This document shows positions 56,001 to 64,000 of a DNA stretch of 64,000 nucleotides, piece after piece. The stretch spans positions 62,001 through 126,000 of the forward strand of contig VSDH01000001.1 of the NCBI GenBank assembly GCA_008636105.1, written 5' to 3'. The notes below the pieces were generated by a model. It worked only from the letters and a program-made list of their open reading frames with translations. It did not search any database and was not told the DNA's origin. The position numbers and the translations under genes are program-made. Every line of letters starts with the position of its first letter. The first letter of the stretch is position 1. This DNA is from Candidatus Scalindua sediminis. Its GTDB lineage: Bacteria; Planctomycetota; Brocadiia; Brocadiales; Scalinduaceae.

Positions 56001-57203
56001 CTACTCAATAATCTTGGTAACAACACCAGCGCCTACCGTCTTACCTCCCTCTCTTATCGCAAACCTTAACTCCTGCTCCATCGCTATCGGCGTTACCAAC
56101 TTTATCTCAAACTTCGCATTGTCTCCAGGCATAACCATCTCCGCACCTCCCAACAACGTCACCACTCCTGTAACATCCGTCGTCCGAAAGTAAAACTGCG
56201 GCCTGTATCCATTAAAAAAAGGCGTATGCCTACCACCTTCCTCCTTCGTCAATATGTATGCCTCCGCCTCAAACTTGGTATGCGGCGTTATACTCTTGGG
56301 CAATGCCAACACCTGCCCACGCTCCAAATCGTCTTTCTCTACCCCCCTCAACAATACCCCAACATTATCTCCCGCCTGACCCTGATCCAACGTCTTGTTA
56401 AACATCTCCACTCCTGTAACCACCGTCTTTCTTACCTCTTCCGTCATACCTACTACCTCTACCTCATCTCCCACTTTCACAATCCCTCGCTCCACTCGCC
56501 CAGTTCCTACCGTACCTCTCCCCTTTATACTAAACACATCTTCTATAGACATCAAAAATGGCTTGTCTATCTCACGCACTGGATCAGGAATGTAGTTATC
56601 CAACGAATCCATCAGTTCATTTATGGGACCACAATTCTCACACTCCTTCTTACCACATCCACACTCTGACGCCTTCAACGCTGAACCTTTTATCACCGGT
56701 ATATCATCACCAGGAAATTCGTATTTACTCAACAACTCTCTAATTTCCAGCTCCACCAGCTCTAACAGCTCTTTATCTTCCAACTGGTCCACCTTATTTA
56801 TAAATACCGTTATCCTCGGTACACCCACCTGTCTGGCAAGCAGTATGTGTTCTCGGGTCTGTGGCATCGGACCATCTGGTGCACTTACCACCAATATCGC
56901 ACCATCCATCTGCGCCGCACCCGTTATCATATTCTTCACATAATCAGCATGGCCAGGACAATCCACATGAGCATAGTGCCTTTTATCCGTCTCATATTCC
57001 ACATGTGCTATCGCTATCGTTATTCCTCGCTCCCTCTCCTCCGGCGCCTTGTCTATCGAATCAAATGGCCTCTCCTTGGCTAGCCCCCTCTTCGATAGTA
57101 TATGTGTTATCACTGATGTCAACGTAGTCTTGCCGTGGTCTACATGCCCTATCGTTCCAACATTCACATGCGTCTTCGTCCTCTTAAATACCTCTTTGGC
57201 CAT
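56001..57203 (-). CDS. tuf: Elongation factor Tu, copy 2 (tRNA-secE cluster)
   Basis: Same 400-residue protein as copy 1, including the four-cysteine insertion at 180-191 and the same G-ending, ATA-rich codon use. Comparing the two genes by eye, I find two differing bases, both synonymous and within about 30 bp of the stop (an ACC/ACT threonine codon and a GGC/GGA glycine codon). Similarity begins at the start codon and ends at the stop codon, with unrelated flanks. It lies 61 bp after tRNA-Thr(GGT), corresponding to tufB of E. coli. Confidence 0.98.
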   Translation of the reverse strand: MAKEVFKRTKTHVNVGTIGHVDHGKTTLTSVITHILSKRGLAKERPFDSIDKAPEERERGITIAIAHVEYETDKRHYAHVDCPGHADYVKNMITGAAQMDGAILVVSAPDGPMPQTREHILLARQVGVPRITVFINKVDQLEDKELLELVELEIRELLSKYEFPGDDIPVIKGSALKASECGCGKKECENCGPINELMDSLDNYIPDPVREIDKPFLMSIEDVFSIKGRGTVGTGRVERGIVKVGDEVEVVGMTEEVRKTVVTGVEMFNKTLDQGQAGDNVGVLLRGVEKDDLERGQVLALPKSITPHTKFEAEAYILTKEEGGRHTPFFNGYRPQFYFRTTDVTGVVTLLGGAEMVMPGDNAKFEIKLVTPIAMEQELRFAIREGGKTVGAGVVTKIIE

Positions 57204-57264
57204 ATTTAATTAACTCCCAAAATTCGCAAACAATTAACTAAACAAAATTAAACTACACATATTA

Positions 57265-57336
57265 AGCTGCTGATGGGATTTGAACCCATGACCTCGTCCT
57301 TACCAAGGACGTGCTCTACCCCTGAGCCACAGCAGC
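57265..57336 (-). tRNA. tRNA-Thr (GGT anticodon)
   Basis: Acceptor GCTGCTG/CAGCAGC, D arm GCTC...GAGC, anticodon stem CGTCC/GGACG with loop TTGGTAA (anticodon GGT), and T loop TTCAAAT. No CCA is encoded after the discriminator. Immediately upstream of tuf copy 2, as thrT is upstream of tufB in E. coli. Confidence 0.95.
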
Positions 57337-57542
57337 ATGTAATACAATTCACAAACCGTATCACCAATATCACCAAAGTAATCTAAAGCATGTTATAATA
57401 ACATTATACGAAAATAATGTCAAAAACTTTTTTAAATAAAATATAAATTATATAACTATTAACGTTGTCAGGGTTTAGTAAATTAGAAATTAAAATAGTT
57501 AGTATAATACTGTTTGATATTTTTAATATTTGTATTACATAC

Positions 57543-57613
57543 AGCGGGCGATGGGAATCGAACCCACATAGCTAGCTTGGAAGGCTAGGGCTTTACCATT
57601 AAGCTACGCCCGC
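57543..57613 (-). tRNA. tRNA-Gly (TCC anticodon)
   Basis: Acceptor GCGGGCG/CGCCCGC, anticodon stem CTAGC/GCTAG with loop CTTCCAA (anticodon TCC), and T loop TTCGATT. No encoded CCA. It is separated by about 206 bp from tRNA-Thr(GGT) and 210 bp from tRNA-Tyr, gaps in which I see nothing recognisable. Confidence 0.95.
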
Positions 57614-57823
57614 TAAAGTACTTACCCCAATTTACCACTTGGCCGCATGACCTACGTTCGATAGGAAATACAACTAATTCTTGAAGTGAATAGATTATCA
57701 TTTTGGCCCGATTGTAAAGGCCACAGTGGTTAGATAACCTACAGGCAGTTAATTCCTTGAAGAAAGTAAACTTATTAAAAGTAAGTTATAGTATTTTGCA
57801 ATTTTTTTCTTTTACGTAGATAA

Positions 57824-57905
57824 TGGGGAGGAGAGGATTCGAACCTCCGAAGGCTTCGCCAACAGATTTACAGTCTGTCCCCTTTGGCCGCTCGGGAACC
57901 TCCCC
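57824..57905 (-). tRNA. tRNA-Tyr (GTA anticodon)
   Basis: Class II tRNA with a long variable arm (TGGCGAAGCCTTC region). Acceptor GGGGAGG/CCTCCCC, anticodon stem ACAGA/TCTGT with loop CTGTAAA (anticodon GTA), T loop TTCGAAT, and discriminator A. No encoded CCA. Confidence 0.95.
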
Positions 57906-57962
57906 ATTAGTTAAGAGAAAAGCCTTTAGTGTATATATCCAATATCATAACTGGCATTTTAT

Positions 57963-58034
57963 AGCTAGCGGTGGGATTCGAACCCACAACCTGCTGTTTA
58001 CAAGACAGCTGCTCCGCCGTTGAGCTACGCTAGC
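57963..58034 (-). tRNA. tRNA-Thr (TGT anticodon)
   Basis: Acceptor GCTAGCG/CGCTAGC, anticodon stem GCTGT/ACAGC with loop CTTGTAA (anticodon TGT), and T loop TTCGAAT. No encoded CCA. First gene of the leftward tRNA-tuf cluster; a candidate promoter lies directly upstream. Confidence 0.95.
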
Positions 58035-58611
58035 TCAAAACTGATTAATATATCAAACGTAACAAATTTATCAAGTCAAAACTGCCCACAAGTCCTAATA
58101 TAGGAAATAAATACAATAATACAATCACTTATTAAAGGAAAACTTGCATGAGTTATTTAAAAAACTTAATTAAGCAATTTTAAGCATCAAAAACTATAAT
58201 AAAAACACACTTAAAGAGAAAATGCCTTTTAAAAATCATCCGCTCAAAAGTTGAAATGACGTCTGTGATTTTGCTATTATAATAATCAATTGCCGTCCTC
58301 TCTTTCGTATGATTTAGTGAGCAAGATTGTACTTTAAAAAACAACTCCTACATGATACATTATAACCTGCAGTGGCATATGCAACAACTAATGTTGTGGA
58401 ACAACCGACTCTGCCTGACTATTTAACTATAACTCATCAATTATCAATTAATTCGCTACAACAAAGTGTATATCTATCTTGTTGTTAAGGCTGTTGTATA
58501 AAACAAGTTATTAAAAACAATCATAATAAAAGGTTTATTCTTTGTGATAAAAACCAGCTCAAAACGTAAACGGTATGACAATTGCGAACTTTTCTATAAG
58601 GTATTGATATT
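58035..58611. other. 577-bp divergent intergenic region between the tRNA cluster and the kinase gene
   Basis: No credible coding frame. It contains the likely leftward promoter of the tRNA-tuf cluster near 58047-58079. Two small hairpins built from ACAAC/GTTGT words occur: ACAAC-TAAT-GTTGT at 58384-58397, and ACAACAA pairing TTGTTGT at 58458-58485. Their meaning is unknown. I see no clear promoter for the plus-strand kinase gene. Confidence 0.45.
58047..58079 (-). promoter_or_regulatory. Candidate promoter of the tRNA-Thr/Tyr/Gly/Thr-tuf cluster
   Basis: On the minus strand TGATATATT (58047-58055) matches an extended -10 (TGnTATAAT) and lies 12 bases before the tRNA-Thr(TGT) 5' end. A TTGACT (58074-58079) lies 21 bases upstream, longer than the ideal 17, so the extended -10 would have to compensate. 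Confidence 0.35.
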
Positions 58612-59691
58612 GTGACTTTAAGGATTAGTATTTACGAATACTGTTGGAAAATTGTTGCCCTTGTTTTATTTATAATTTGCATAAGCCTTTCTCACTACAT
58701 AACAAGCACAGAACACAAATACCACGGTTTACATGAAATTTATAGGAGACTTTATTATATCCCCATCATCTTATCCGCGTTCTGGTTTGGATTAAAAGGT
58801 GGCATATTTTGCGCTATTGGCGTAAGCCTTTTTTATCTGCCCCATGTTATTTATCAGTGGGGTGGCAGTTTTCTCACTGATGATCTTCCGAGAACGCTTG
58901 AAATTGTTCTTTATAATATAGTAGGTCTTGTAACAGGCTTTCTCTCACAAAGACAAATGAATGCAACTGCTAAATTGAGGCGTCAAGCCGACGTACTGGC
59001 TCAAGCTGAAGAACAACTAAGACACGCTGACCGTCTATCAGCTTTGGGTAAACTTTCTGCGGGAATTGCACATGAAGTTAGAACCCCACTCGCATCAATA
59101 AAAGGAACAGCGGAGATTATATCCGATAAGTTTAAACCGATGGATAAAGAATACGAGTTTGCGAAAATACTCATAAAAGAGGTTGACCGCCTAGACACAG
59201 TTGTGGCTGAATTCCTTGATTTTGCAAGGCCTAAACCTCCAGAGCTAAAATTAGCAGATATTAATGATATTATCAAGTCAGTGCTTAAATTAACAGAGTA
59301 TGAAATAGCAAAATCAAAGATTAGTCTCAGGACACGATTTGAAAAGAGCTTACCATCCATTTTTGTAGATCCAGAACAGATGAAACAGGTTTTTTTAAAT
59401 CTTATTATTAATGCCATACAAGCTATGCCAAATGGTGGAACCATAGAAATTGAATCCGGTCAAAATACATCTGATATAGTGTGCAAATTTACTGACACCG
59501 GAACAGGAATCAGTGAAGAACAGCAGGAAAAACTATTCACACCTTTCTTTACCAGTAAAGAAAGTGGTACAGGTTTAGGACTCGCAATTGTTCACGGGAT
59601 ACTTGAGGGACATAAAGGTAAAATCAAGTTTACTACAAAGGAAAATCAGGGAACTACCTTCATAATAAGTTTACCGATTAAGACTGAATAA
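58612..59691 (+). CDS. Membrane-bound sensor histidine kinase, NtrB-like
   Basis: 359 residues. Four membrane helices in the first 112 residues, with the family-like block HEIYRRLYYIPIILSAFWFGLKGG, are followed directly by a coiled linker and the kinase core. The H box AGIAHEVRTPL has His154; N box NLIINAIQAM has Asn267; G1 is DTGTGIS, F box PFFTSK, G2 GTGLGLAIV. No PAS or periplasmic sensor domain is seen, so the signal is probably read in or near the membrane. Start is GTG 58612 with AAGG ten bases upstream. The response regulator begins 24 bp later, so the two are a pair. Confidence 0.9.
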   Translation: MTLRISIYEYCWKIVALVLFIICISLSHYITSTEHKYHGLHEIYRRLYYIPIILSAFWFGLKGGIFCAIGVSLFYLPHVIYQWGGSFLTDDLPRTLEIVLYNIVGLVTGFLSQRQMNATAKLRRQADVLAQAEEQLRHADRLSALGKLSAGIAHEVRTPLASIKGTAEIISDKFKPMDKEYEFAKILIKEVDRLDTVVAEFLDFARPKPPELKLADINDIIKSVLKLTEYEIAKSKISLRTRFEKSLPSIFVDPEQMKQVFLNLIINAIQAMPNGGTIEIESGQNTSDIVCKFTDTGTGISEEQQEKLFTPFFTSKESGTGLGLAIVHGILEGHKGKIKFTTKENQGTTFIISLPIKTE

Positions 59692-59715
59692 ATTCTGAGA
59701 TAAGGATAAAAATAG

Positions 59716-61068
59716 ATGTCAAATCATAAAACAATACTCATAGCTGACGATGATGAAAATTTGAGAAGGATTATTGAATATAACCTGAGTAATAAAGGAT
59801 ACAGGGTACTCCTTGCAAGTAACGGTGAGGAAGCATTAGATATTTTCAAGAATGATGACGTGGATATTGCTGTTACTGACATTAAGATGGAAAAGATTGA
59901 CGGGATAGAACTATTAGAAGAGATAAAGAAACTCAAGAGCAATGCCCTAGTAATCATGATAACTGCTCATGGCAGTATCGAAACAGCCGTAAAGGCTATG
60001 AAACTAGGCGCACACGACTATATTACAAAACCTTTCGATAGAGATGAACTCCAAATCGTAATTGAGAAAGCTCTGAACTTACAATCCCTGATGGTTGAAA
60101 ATATAAGACTAAGACAGGAGCTGACGGACCGTTTCAGCCTTAATAATGTTATCGGCGTTAGTTCCAAAATGAAAAAAATATACGATCTGGTTGCAAGGGT
60201 TGCAAAGAGCGACTCAACGGTTTTGTTACAAGGAGAGAGTGGGACGGGTAAGGAGCTAATTGCACGGGCAATACATTTTAATAGTTCCAGGGCAGAAAAG
60301 CCTTTCGTAACAGTAAATTGTTCGGCAATTCCAGAAAATTTATTAGAAAGCGAATTGTTTGGGTATGTGAAAGGGGCATTTACCGGAGCGATTAAGGACA
60401 AACCAGGAAAGTTTGAAGCCGCTAATAGTGGAACTATCTTCTTAGATGAGATCGGAGACATACGTAAAGATTTACAGGCTAAATTACTCAGAGTACTTCA
60501 AGAAAAGTCTATAGACAAAGTTGGCGCCACACAAAACATCTATGTTGATGTACGTGTCATCGCAGCAACAAACATCTTACTAGAAATCGCTGTCAAAGAA
60601 GGTAAATTTAGAGAGGATTTATATTATCGAATCAGTGTAATTCCGATCTTACTTCCTCCATTAAGGGAAAGGAAGGATGACATCCCCCTACTTACCCAAC
60701 ACTTTATAGATAAACGCGGTGGTAAAGGCTGCAAGATATTACCAGAAGTCCTTGATATTTTTGATCGCTACAACTGGCCTGGAAATGTAAGAGAACTTGA
60801 AAATATCATTGAAAGAGCGTTGGTACTGAGAAAAAAAAATAATGCAATTAATCCTGAAGACATCCCCGATTATATAAGGATAAAACAATGCAGTAGTCCA
60901 ATATCATTAGAAATCCCTGATGACGGTATTAAGCTTGAAGAGGTTGAAAAGGCACTCATAGTAAATGCCCTGAATAAAGCTAAGCAAAATCAGACAAGGG
61001 CGGCAGAACTTCTTGGTATTTCTAGACAAACCCTCATATATAGAATGCAAAAGTACGATATTAAATAA
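59716..61068 (+). CDS. NtrC-family sigma-54-dependent response regulator
   Basis: 450 residues. Receiver domain with DDD at 11-13, phospho-acceptor Asp55 and Lys105; central AAA+ domain with Walker A GESGTGKE (173-180) and the sigma-54 contact loop GAFTGA (220-225); and a C-terminal Fis-type helix-turn-helix (RAAELLGISRQTLIYRM). It activates sigma-54 promoters by ATP hydrolysis once phosphorylated, presumably by the upstream kinase. Targets are unknown; the tolC-like gene 39 bp downstream is a candidate, although that short gap shows no GG-N10-GC promoter. Confidence 0.94.
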   Translation: MSNHKTILIADDDENLRRIIEYNLSNKGYRVLLASNGEEALDIFKNDDVDIAVTDIKMEKIDGIELLEEIKKLKSNALVIMITAHGSIETAVKAMKLGAHDYITKPFDRDELQIVIEKALNLQSLMVENIRLRQELTDRFSLNNVIGVSSKMKKIYDLVARVAKSDSTVLLQGESGTGKELIARAIHFNSSRAEKPFVTVNCSAIPENLLESELFGYVKGAFTGAIKDKPGKFEAANSGTIFLDEIGDIRKDLQAKLLRVLQEKSIDKVGATQNIYVDVRVIAATNILLEIAVKEGKFREDLYYRISVIPILLPPLRERKDDIPLLTQHFIDKRGGKGCKILPEVLDIFDRYNWPGNVRELENIIERALVLRKKNNAINPEDIPDYIRIKQCSSPISLEIPDDGIKLEEVEKALIVNALNKAKQNQTRAAELLGISRQTLIYRMQKYDIK

Positions 61069-61107
61069 TTTTCTTTGAGATATTTCATTTTTAAAAGAGG
61101 TAGATAA

Positions 61108-62430
61108 ATGAATGTAAAGTACATAACAAATGGATTCTTTCTTTTCTTTAAGATGTTGCTAGTTGTTTTACTAGTTTTTGTGGGATTTGCTGATTTCGCA
61201 TTATCGGAGGAAAAAGCAGATACTTTGCGTATAAGGTGGGCTATTGATGAAGCATTAAGAACGAATCCTGAACTACAGGCAGCAAAATTAAGATGGGATG
61301 CATCAAAGGAAAAGGTACCGCAAGCTCGTTCCTTAGACGACCCCACCTTAAGTTTCACCTATTTTGGCGAACCGGTTCAAACCCGTGTGGGTGAGAAACA
61401 GGCAGGTTTTACAGCATCACAGAAGATACCATTTTATGGAAAGCTCAGGTTAAAGGGAGAAGTTGCTAAAAACGAAGCAGGGATATTTGAGGAAAAAAAT
61501 CGGACGCTCGAAAGAGAGGTTATTGCAAAAACCAAATCATCATTTTATGAGCTGTATTGGGTATATAAATCAATAAAGATAGACGAAGAAAATAAAGAAC
61601 TTCTGCAAAGGTTTGCGAAGATTGCAGAGATAAAGTATGCAACAGGTAAAGCAACGCAACAAGATGTGTTGAAAGCACAAGTGGAACTTTCCAAAATAAT
61701 GAACGAACTAATCACCCTGGAGCAGCTAAAAGAAACCGCCATTGCAAGAGTAAATATTTTATTAAACCGCCATCCCGAAATGCCACTTGGTATTCCTGAG
61801 GAAGTAAATATTACAGAACTTACCGTTTCGCTTGAGGAACTTTATCAAAAAGCAAAGGAGATCAGTCCAGAGCTTGGCATCTTTAAATACAGAATAGAAA
61901 GAGATAAAGCTGCGTACAAACTTGCAAAAAAACAATATTTCCCTGATTTTACGTTTGGGCTTAATTATACTTTGATTAATGATTTACCATCGAGCGTATT
62001 GTCATCACCAGTTGGAGAGGGCAGGGATTCATATACAGGTACTTTGAGTATTAATATCCCAATTTTTCAGAAAAGAAAATATGATGCAGGCGTAAGAGAG
62101 GCAAATGCCAGACTCAAATCCAGTGAAAAAGCGTACAGGAACATAGAAAATATGACACTTTTTGGCGTGAAAGATTTCCATTTCAAGGTACAAACAGCAG
62201 AAAGACTGGTCAAACTTTACAGAAATAGTATCATCCCGCAGGCTGAACAGTCACTTAAGGCTGCAGAGATTGGTTACCAGGCAGGCCAGGTTGATTTTTT
62301 AAATCTTATTGATAGTCAGAGGATATTGCTTGATTTTCAACTTGCATATTACAGGTCAGTAGCTGATTTTGGGATAAACATTTCAGAATTAGAAAGAGTA
62401 ATCGGGGCAGAACTATTAAGAAAACCATAA
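61108..62430 (+). CDS. TolC-family outer membrane efflux/channel protein
   Basis: 440 residues with a signal peptide (about 1-34, ending near FALSEEKA) and two outer-membrane efflux repeats: IDEALRTNPELQAAKLRWDASKEKVPQARSLDDP in the first, and a matching long-helix half after about 230. YQAGQVDFLNLIDSQRILLDFQLAYYRS is the hallmark C-terminal block, as in CusC-type proteins. It would form a trimeric channel with an inner-membrane pump and an adaptor, but no RND, ABC or adaptor gene is adjacent; the next gene converges on it. GAGGTAG eight bases before the ATG supports the start. Confidence 0.9.
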   Translation: MNVKYITNGFFLFFKMLLVVLLVFVGFADFALSEEKADTLRIRWAIDEALRTNPELQAAKLRWDASKEKVPQARSLDDPTLSFTYFGEPVQTRVGEKQAGFTASQKIPFYGKLRLKGEVAKNEAGIFEEKNRTLEREVIAKTKSSFYELYWVYKSIKIDEENKELLQRFAKIAEIKYATGKATQQDVLKAQVELSKIMNELITLEQLKETAIARVNILLNRHPEMPLGIPEEVNITELTVSLEELYQKAKEISPELGIFKYRIERDKAAYKLAKKQYFPDFTFGLNYTLINDLPSSVLSSPVGEGRDSYTGTLSINIPIFQKRKYDAGVREANARLKSSEKAYRNIENMTLFGVKDFHFKVQTAERLVKLYRNSIIPQAEQSLKAAEIGYQAGQVDFLNLIDSQRILLDFQLAYYRSVADFGINISELERVIGAELLRKP

Positions 62431-62451
62431 TTATGGTAATACTATAAGATT

Positions 62452-63579
62452 CTATTCTGATACCTTTTCCTCATATTTTGATATTTCTCCGAGACTCATC
62501 CCCTCTCTCCATAAAAATAAAAGTCCTACCAGTGTAACGGGAATAACGCTTAATGCCCAAAGTGTTATTGCGTAGCTCTGAGCCGAAGATAATCCAACTC
62601 CAAATATGGCTAAAGATTTTTGTGTGGCAATATGAAAAACACCTATGAACCCAGGTGCCTGAGGCAATGCCACGGCTAAGGCTAAGCAGACGATTACGAA
62701 ACAGGCTCCTGCAAACGATAATCCTATATTAAAAGAATAGCATAATACATATACAGACGCTGCATTGAAAAACCATATAATGAGCGAAAGGGTTCCTATC
62801 CATAGTAATTGTTTCTTATTGTCTAGGACTTGAAGACCTGAGATGAATGAATGGAGGAAATTAATCAGTTTATCTTTTAGATGATGCGGGAAAAGAAAGA
62901 GCAGCTTCTCTAAAACGGCACCCGCTTTTTGTGGATACACCGACAATAGAAAAAGAGTTGTTATTGCAAGTATTCCAAAGAAAGCCAAAACAACCGACCA
63001 TTTTTTCAATTGTTTTATTACTTTTGATGTATCTGTATAGCTCTCCTTATTAGCAGCAGATGAATACGATTCCTGCCCTTCCTTAAGGTCTTTTGTTGAT
63101 GCCTCAACATGATTAATCATACCAGTACGCTTATTTTGTGATGTTTCTGAGGGCAAGAAGAAGAAAAGAAGAGACGCAAAAACTATAACACTTAATACGT
63201 CGAAAATTCTTTCCATCACAACCGTAGCAAAAGTTGTTGTTATCTTTATATTCTCCCTTCTTGCTATAACGACGGGCCTTATAATTTCGCCCACTCTTGC
63301 AGGTAGTACACTGTTCGCCATAAAACCAATCATCGTTGCAGAAAACAGATTTAATATAGAGACTTTTTTTATGGGTGCTATTAATGTTGACCATCTAACT
63401 GCCCTTAAATAGTGACTCAAAAAAATGACCATAATTGTGGGTATGATATAAATATAATTCGCCTCTCGAAATGCCTCATTTAGGTGAGCCCATTCAATCT
63501 TTCTTGCAAAAAGCCATGAGCAAATAATACTTATCAGGATTCCTGATATAAATACGATCTTCTTTTTATCTAATTTCAA
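62452..63579 (-). CDS. Flippase-like integral membrane protein (lysylphosphatidylglycerol synthase TM-region family)
   Basis: 375 residues, about eight transmembrane helices. IVFISGILISIICSWLFARKIEW at the N-terminus, HYLRAVRWSTLIAPIKK, IGFMANSVLPARVGEIIRPVVIARRENIKITTTFATVVMERIFDVL and the C-terminal ALPQAPGFIGVFHIATQ are characteristic of the UPF0104/PF03706 family, whose members are linked to lipid or glycan transfer across membranes. A hydrophilic insertion of about 55 residues (around 150-205) is less usual. Start is TTG 63579 with AAGG upstream. It ends 21 bp from the tolC-like gene in convergent orientation. Confidence 0.85.
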   Translation of the reverse strand: MKLDKKKIVFISGILISIICSWLFARKIEWAHLNEAFREANYIYIIPTIMVIFLSHYLRAVRWSTLIAPIKKVSILNLFSATMIGFMANSVLPARVGEIIRPVVIARRENIKITTTFATVVMERIFDVLSVIVFASLLFFFLPSETSQNKRTGMINHVEASTKDLKEGQESYSSAANKESYTDTSKVIKQLKKWSVVLAFFGILAITTLFLLSVYPQKAGAVLEKLLFLFPHHLKDKLINFLHSFISGLQVLDNKKQLLWIGTLSLIIWFFNAASVYVLCYSFNIGLSFAGACFVIVCLALAVALPQAPGFIGVFHIATQKSLAIFGVGLSSAQSYAITLWALSVIPVTLVGLLFLWREGMSLGEISKYEEKVSE

Positions 63580-63734
63580 TAGGTTTGAACCTTTTTTGTA
63601 AAAGTATTACTAGATTTTTAAGGTGGGAATTATTAAACGTCTGGAAAACTTAATAAACAAATGAACCAATTTACAGCATAGACCAGGGTTTGATAATATT
63701 TGGGATAAAAGTCATGCTATACCGTAGTAAGAAG

Positions 63735-64000
63735 TTATGTATGAAATACCATTGAGTCTCCTTCTACATCCACTACTATCCCATTTCCTGCTTGAAATTT
63801 TCCTTGAAGTATTTCTAATGAAAGTGGATTTTCGATAAGTTTTTGGATTGTACGCTTTAAAGGTCTTGCACCGTAGGCGATGTCGTAGCCTTCCTCTATT
63901 AATCTCTTTTTAGCAGATTCATTTACTGTTAATGTTAAATTGAGTTGAAATAGTCTTTTTTTAAGTTCCTCAAGCTGAATCTCAACGATATCTCCAATTT
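63735..64000 (-). CDS. clpB: ATP-dependent chaperone ClpB, C-terminal end only
   Basis: Only the last 88 codons are inside the window; the gene continues past 64000. VEIQLEELKKRLFQLNLTL, EEGYDIAYGARPLKRTIQKLIENPLSLEILQGKF is the ClpB/Hsp100 D2 small domain with the sensor-2 arginine in GARPLKR. ClpB rescues aggregated proteins with DnaK. No ClpP-binding loop can be judged from this part, so ClpA/C are excluded mainly by the ending. Confidence 0.9.
   Translation of the reverse strand, partial: IGDIVEIQLEELKKRLFQLNLTLTVNESAKKRLIEEGYDIAYGARPLKRTIQKLIENPLSLEILQGKFQAGNGIVVDVEGDSMVFHT

Noticed and set aside
1-64000. CRISPR arrays, insertion sequences with transposases, phage genes, rRNA genes
   Set aside because: Looked for regular spaced repeats, transposase or integrase motifs and rRNA landmarks; none was found apart from the small palindromic element at 19917-20082.

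Overview
The window is a housekeeping-rich stretch of an AT-rich, Gram-negative (diderm) bacterial chromosome. LpxA, LpxC, BamA, OmpH/Skp-like and TolC-like genes show an outer membrane with a lipid A-type lipid, and a membrane-anchored CxxCH protein shows c-type haem maturation. The combination (superoperon architecture, unusual L17 and SecE, EF-Tu with a four-cysteine insertion, radical SAM gene in the lipid A cluster) would fit a planctomycete, perhaps of the anammox order Brocadiales. That assignment is my inference only; no single gene in the window proves it.

Region 1 (1-14723, minus strand) reads prs, rplY, pth, rpsF, ssb, rpsR, rplI, dnaB, bamA, ompH, lpxC, lpxA, a Gfo/Idh/MocA oxidoreductase, a radical SAM gene, rpsB, tsf and pyrH (cut by the window edge). 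Genes for nucleotide precursors, translation, replication, outer-membrane assembly and lipid A synthesis run in one direction, mostly with short gaps or overlaps.

Region 2 (14724-23452) is mixed accessory DNA. On the plus strand lie an MgtC-family membrane protein, a secreted FxLYD-like protein and a large Old Yellow Enzyme/FAD oxidoreductase. Facing them on the minus strand are tldE and tldD, separated by a 166-bp palindromic repeat, then a c-haem sensor-like protein (DUF3365/Tll0287 type) and a dual-specificity-type phosphatase followed by a hairpin terminator.

Region 3 (23575-58034, minus strand) is one very long translation/transcription cluster. It starts with four tRNAs (Thr-TGT, Tyr, Gly, Thr-GGT) and runs through tuf, rpmG, tRNA-Trp, secE, nusG, rplKAJL, rpoBC, rpsL, rpsG, fusA, a second tuf, the complete S10 and spc sets (without rpmD/L30) and the alpha set ending in rplQ. 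A class I methyltransferase gene is inserted between rpsM and rpsK. The two tuf genes encode identical proteins and are almost identical in DNA, with codon use unlike their neighbours.

Region 4 (58035-64000) holds a plus-strand histidine kinase, an NtrC-type sigma-54 activator and a TolC-family outer-membrane protein. A convergent flippase-like membrane protein and the 3' end of clpB follow on the minus strand.

I found no CRISPR array, no insertion sequence with a transposase, no rRNA gene and no clear pseudogene. The items most worth following are the LpxA/oxidoreductase/radical SAM cluster, the methyltransferase inside the alpha operon, the tuf pair, and the haem sensor-tldD-tldE unit.
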